Part shown: positions 62,692 to 64,000 of the stretch, piece by piece
Layout: the number at the start of each line of letters is the position of its first letter
Numbering within the stretch: the first letter of the stretch is position 1
Origin: Parabacteroides distasonis
GTDB taxonomy: Bacteria; Bacteroidota; Bacteroidia; Bacteroidales; Tannerellaceae
Length of the DNA stretch: 64,000 nt
NCBI RefSeq assembly: GCF_004793765.1
Contig: NZ_SRYM01000013.1
Location: 30,440-94,439, forward strand
Direction of reading: 5' to 3'
The notes under the pieces: generated by a model
The model's input: only the letters and a program-made list of their open reading frames with translations
Told to the model about the DNA's origin: nothing
The model's database searches: none
Program-made: the position numbers and the translations under genes

Positions 62692-63690
62692 ATGGTAAAT
62701 TACAAAGATTTGGGCTTGGTGAACACAAAAGAAATGTTTGCTAAGGCTATCAAGGGCGGATATGCTATCCCTGCTTTCAACTTCAATAACATGGAACAGA
62801 TGCAGGCTATCATCAAGGCTGCTGTAGAGACAAAATCTCCGGTTATTTTGCAAGTTTCTAAGGGCGCTCGCCAGTACGCAAACGCTACTTTGCTTCGTTA
62901 CATGGCACAAGGTGCTGTTGAATATGCTAAGGAATTAGGTTGCCCGAATCCTCAGATTGTTCTTCACTTAGACCATGGTGATACGTTTGAGACTTGCAAG
63001 AGCTGTATCGACTCTGGCTTCTCTTCTGTAATGATCGACGGTTCTCACCTTCCTTACGAGGAGAACGTTGCTTTGACGAAGAAAGTTGTTGAGTACGCTC
63101 ATCAATTTGATGTAACTGTAGAAGGCGAGCTTGGTGTATTGGCAGGTGTTGAGGATGAGGTTTCTTCAGACCACCACACGTATACCAATCCTGAGGAAGT
63201 TATCGACTTCGCTACTCGTACGGGCTGCGATTCTTTGGCTATCTCAATCGGTACTTCTCACGGTGCTTATAAATTCACTCCGGAGCAATGTACGATCGAT
63301 CCTGTTACAGGTAAGATGGTTCCTCCTCCATTGGCATTCGATGTTTTGGACGCTGTTATGGAGAAACTTCCGGGATTCCCTATCGTTCTTCACGGTTCAT
63401 CTTCTGTTCCTCAGGAAGAGGTTGAGACTATCAACAAATTCGGTGGCGCTTTGAAGGCTGCTATCGGTATTCCTGAAGAGTGGTTGCGTAAGGCTGCCGA
63501 GTCTTCTGTATGTAAGATCAATATCGACTCAGACTCTCGTTTGGCGATGACTGCCGCTATCCGCAAGACTTTCGCTGAGAAACCGGCTGAATTCGATCCT
63601 CGTAAATATCTGGGCCCGGCTCGTGATAACATGGAGAAACTTTACAAACACAAGATCATCAACGTTCTTGGTTCTAACGACAAGTTGTAA
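62692..63690 (+). CDS. fbaA: Fructose-bisphosphate aldolase, class II
   Basis: A 332-aa zinc aldolase of glycolysis and gluconeogenesis, cleaving fructose 1,6-bisphosphate. Zinc ligands: HLDHGDTFE, VEGELGVLAG and the later SIGTSHGAY and VLHGSSSVP motifs. It has the length and pattern of class IIB enzymes. Codon use is strongly biased, as in highly expressed genes. It has its own promoter and strong terminator. Confidence 0.95.
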   Translation: MVNYKDLGLVNTKEMFAKAIKGGYAIPAFNFNNMEQMQAIIKAAVETKSPVILQVSKGARQYANATLLRYMAQGAVEYAKELGCPNPQIVLHLDHGDTFETCKSCIDSGFSSVMIDGSHLPYEENVALTKKVVEYAHQFDVTVEGELGVLAGVEDEVSSDHHTYTNPEEVIDFATRTGCDSLAISIGTSHGAYKFTPEQCTIDPVTGKMVPPPLAFDVLDAVMEKLPGFPIVLHGSSSVPQEEVETINKFGGALKAAIGIPEEWLRKAAESSVCKINIDSDSRLAMTAAIRKTFAEKPAEFDPRKYLGPARDNMEKLYKHKIINVLGSNDKL

Positions 63691-63716
63691 TCGGAACATA
63701 AGTTTCTTTCTATATA

Positions 63717-63751
63717 AAAGAAGGCCATCTCGGAAACGGGATGGCCTTTTT
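63717..63751 (+). terminator. Aldolase terminator
   Basis: AAAAGAAGGCCATC pairs with GATGGCCTTTTT around CTCGGAAACGG. Confidence 0.88.
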
Positions 63752-63780
63752 GCGTTAAAGGGGGGGCATCATAGTAGTTT

Positions 63781-63888
63781 CAAGGGATATATATACTTAC
63801 TTGACCATAGAAGAAGTATGTCATAGTGTATTTGAAGTATAGTTTTAAGTATCATATTACATTACTTCGCTTAGTAAGTATATCCTTG
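63781..63888. repeat. Long-spaced inverted repeat near the window end
   Basis: CAAGG-GATAT-ATATACTTACT (63781-63801) and AGTAAGTATATCCTTG (63873-63888) are inverted copies except for a 5-nt insertion in the left arm. AAGTAT recurs in the A+T-rich interior. No gene is seen from 63691 to the window end. Confidence 0.5.
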
Positions 63889-64000
63889 AGAAAAGAAAAT
63901 TGATTTTTTTAAATTTCCTTGCGAGTTCGACGTTTTTTATATATGTTGTCACCGTGATTACCGTTACATCTGTTTAATACGTCTTTTTTAAATTTAGTCC

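Noticed and set aside
63766..63897. A fifth 22-nt array behind the aldolase gene
   Set aside because: AAGTAT recurs at 21, 12 and 29 nt, not at a steady 22, so I describe it only as an inverted repeat.

Overview
The window looks like chromosomal DNA from a Bacteroidales bacterium, most likely a Parabacteroides close to P. distasonis (inference). The signs are: promoters of the Bacteroidota type (-7 box TAnnTTTG); a GT3-type glycogen synthase; the conserved block mutY-ssb-gldE-gldD-phosphopantetheinyl transferase; menaquinone biosynthesis; and CE1 and GH2 enzymes with export signals. No tRNA, rRNA or CRISPR array was seen.

Layout. 0-4.5 kb: 5' part of glycogen synthase, then an acyltransferase, an omega-amidase-like nitrilase and an AmpG-like transporter. 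4.5-8.3 kb: accessory DNA with a decayed gene, a possible small RNA, an AlbA_2/winged-helix protein and a membrane coiled-coil protein. 8.4-19.6 kb: PepSY-like lipoprotein, beta-galactosidase, DcuB, thioredoxin, threonine deaminase, a regulator/membrane-protein pair with clear operators, and two CE1 esterases. 19.8-32 kb: core genes (phoH-purC-menG-aroE; mutY-ssb-gldE-gldD-PPTase; HU, a 29-residue ribosomal-type peptide, RNase G, DnaK). 32.2-44.5 kb: a worn genomic island that starts at the dnaK 3' end with a truncated tyrosine integrase. It holds aldo/keto reductases, two AraC regulators, a flavodoxin, an oxidoreductase cut by an insertion sequence, and several pseudogenes. 61-64 kb: kinase, ribosomal protein L31 type B and class II aldolase.

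The most interesting part is 44.6-60.3 kb. It holds a membrane-fusion adaptor, three tandem pairs of MacB/FtsX-like permeases, one ATPase, a TolC-like outer-membrane protein and a two-component system whose response regulator is a sigma54 activator. Three sigma54 promoters (TGGCAyG-N4-TTGC) precede the adaptor, the ATPase and the TolC gene. Each has a 16-bp palindrome (TGTTCr-N4-CGrACA) centred exactly 52.5 bp upstream of its TGGCA element. The locus therefore reads as one self-contained regulon: sensor kinase, then NtrC-like activator, then three coordinated promoters, then a tripartite exporter. A divergent PAP2 phosphatase/diacylglycerol kinase pair sits inside it. The genes B1, A2, B2, A3 and B3 are visibly richer in G+C than the flanking core genes.

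A second window-wide pattern is a set of four intergenic tandem arrays (near 2.3, 16.3, 23.3 and 60.4 kb). All have a period of about 22 nt but each has a different unit sequence. Two of them start at or directly after the stop codon of the gene upstream.
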